The translations under genes and the position numbers were made by a program. This document shows, piece after piece, positions 63,529-64,000 of a stretch of DNA of 64,000 bases; positions within the stretch are counted from its first letter, which is position 1; every line of letters begins with the position of its first letter. Source of the DNA: Ammoniphilus sp. YIM 78166 (GTDB taxonomy: Bacteria > Bacillota > Bacilli > Aneurinibacillales > RAOX-1); assembly GCF_004522215.1 (NCBI RefSeq), contig NZ_SDLR01000001.1:868001-932000 (forward strand), given 5' to 3'. The notes beneath the pieces were generated by a model. It ran no database searches. It saw only the letters and a program-made list of their open reading frames with translations, and was not told where the DNA came from.

Positions 63529-63996
63529 TTGTTTCAAATTGGCGATAAGATCTTCTACCCTATGTATGGAGCAGGTACTGTAGAATCCATTGAAGAAAAA
63601 GAGATTTTAGGGGAAACGCAGTTCTATTATATTTTGAACATGACATTGAGAAATTTACAGGTCATGATACCGACCAAAAAGGCTTCAACCCTCGTGATCC
63701 GAGAAGTGGTAGGCAACGACATTCTTGAAAATTTGTTAGCTACTTTTCATCATGGTCAACCGAATGTGACAGAAGATACACATAAAGTTAGGCAACGAAT
63801 TAACATAGATAAAATAAAAAGCGGAGATATTTTTGAAGGAGCGGAGGTTATCCGTGACCTAACGTACCTCAGTAAAAGCAAGAAGCTTGGCATGGAAGAT
63901 AAGATGATGCTTGACAATGCCCGACAAATGTTAATCAGTGAGTTGGTGCTTGTAAAGGGATTAAATTTCGATCAAGCAGCTCGTTTAATAAACTGA
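63529..63996 (+). CDS. CarD/CdnL-family transcriptional regulator
   Basis: About 155 residues. The N-terminal RNA-polymerase-interacting domain (FQIGDKIFYPMYGAGTVESIEEKEILGE) is the CarD/TRCF-RID fold, followed by a helical C-terminal half with KKLGMEDKMMLDNARQMLISELVLVKG. CarD proteins bind the beta subunit and stabilise open promoter complexes; Bacillus YdeB is a relative. The likely start is TTG 63529 with GGAGGTGGA just upstream, giving MFQIGDK; TTG 63514 overlaps that site. The gene is complete, ending 4 nt before the window edge. Confidence 0.88.
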   Translation: MFQIGDKIFYPMYGAGTVESIEEKEILGETQFYYILNMTLRNLQVMIPTKKASTLVIREVVGNDILENLLATFHHGQPNVTEDTHKVRQRINIDKIKSGDIFEGAEVIRDLTYLSKSKKLGMEDKMMLDNARQMLISELVLVKGLNFDQAARLIN

Positions 63997-64000
63997 CGGT

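Overview
The window comes from an endospore-forming Firmicute of the order Bacillales. It carries a complete gerP spore-coat permeability cluster with a sigma-K-like promoter, an alpha/beta-type small acid-soluble spore protein gene, a Gram-positive SAM-I riboswitch, CitST-, GlnKL- and YesMN-type two-component systems, strong GGAGG ribosome binding sites and moderate G+C. The aminofutalosine synthase gene and the YesMN-type ABC operon would fit a Paenibacillaceae- or Ammoniphilus-like genome, but I cannot fix the genus from the sequence. No rRNA, tRNA, CRISPR array, transposase or phage gene was seen; this looks like metabolic chromosome.

Layout. (1) 1-14.4 kb: hexuronate use. A ROK repressor faces a TRAP transporter, GH31 glycosidase, glucuronate isomerase and fructuronate reductase. 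A glycerol block (glpP, glpK, glpD) follows, and mannonate dehydratase uxuA sits directly behind glpD. (2) 14.4-19.8 kb: pdxS and an ornithine/glutamate catabolic operon (rocD-gdh-rocA), each behind a clear sigma-54 promoter. (3) 20-21 kb: mqnE of the futalosine menaquinone route. (4) 21-23.4 kb: gerPABCDEF plus a divergent second gerPD-like gene. (5) 23.6-32.7 kb: citrate/tricarboxylate uptake by a CitMHS symporter and a TctCBA system around a CitST-like two-component system, then a LysR regulator divergent from a mannonate-dehydratase-like gene. (6) 33-35.1 kb: ahpCF. (7) 35.2-44.5 kb: small spore-related and hypothetical genes, a flavodoxin-less CysJ-like reductase, an O-antigen-ligase-like protein, two exporters/permeases, a phosphoesterase, and a SAM-riboswitch-controlled metQ followed by a nested inverted-repeat element. 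(8) 44.6-56.8 kb: a YesMN-type two-component system between a sugar ABC transporter operon and a catabolic operon (ThuA-like, two Gfo/Idh dehydrogenases, a TIM-barrel epimerase, GH13 alpha-glucosidase). (9) 56.9-62 kb: aspartase, a GlnKL-like two-component system and a dicarboxylate/glutamate symporter. (10) 62-64 kb: small genes, a csp gene with a structured leader and a free-standing copy of that leader, and a CarD-family regulator.

How the parts work together. Region 8 is the most distinctive. Its two operons share an almost identical 30-bp element at exactly the same distance from matching -10 boxes, so they form one regulon. The enzyme set resembles a 3-keto-glycoside epimerisation route feeding an alpha-glucosidase. 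Region 2 suggests that PLP supply is co-induced with a PLP-dependent catabolic pathway through sigma-54. Region 10 holds two copies of a promoter-plus-hairpin unit with a covarying base pair, one leading into the csp gene and one standing alone as a candidate small RNA.
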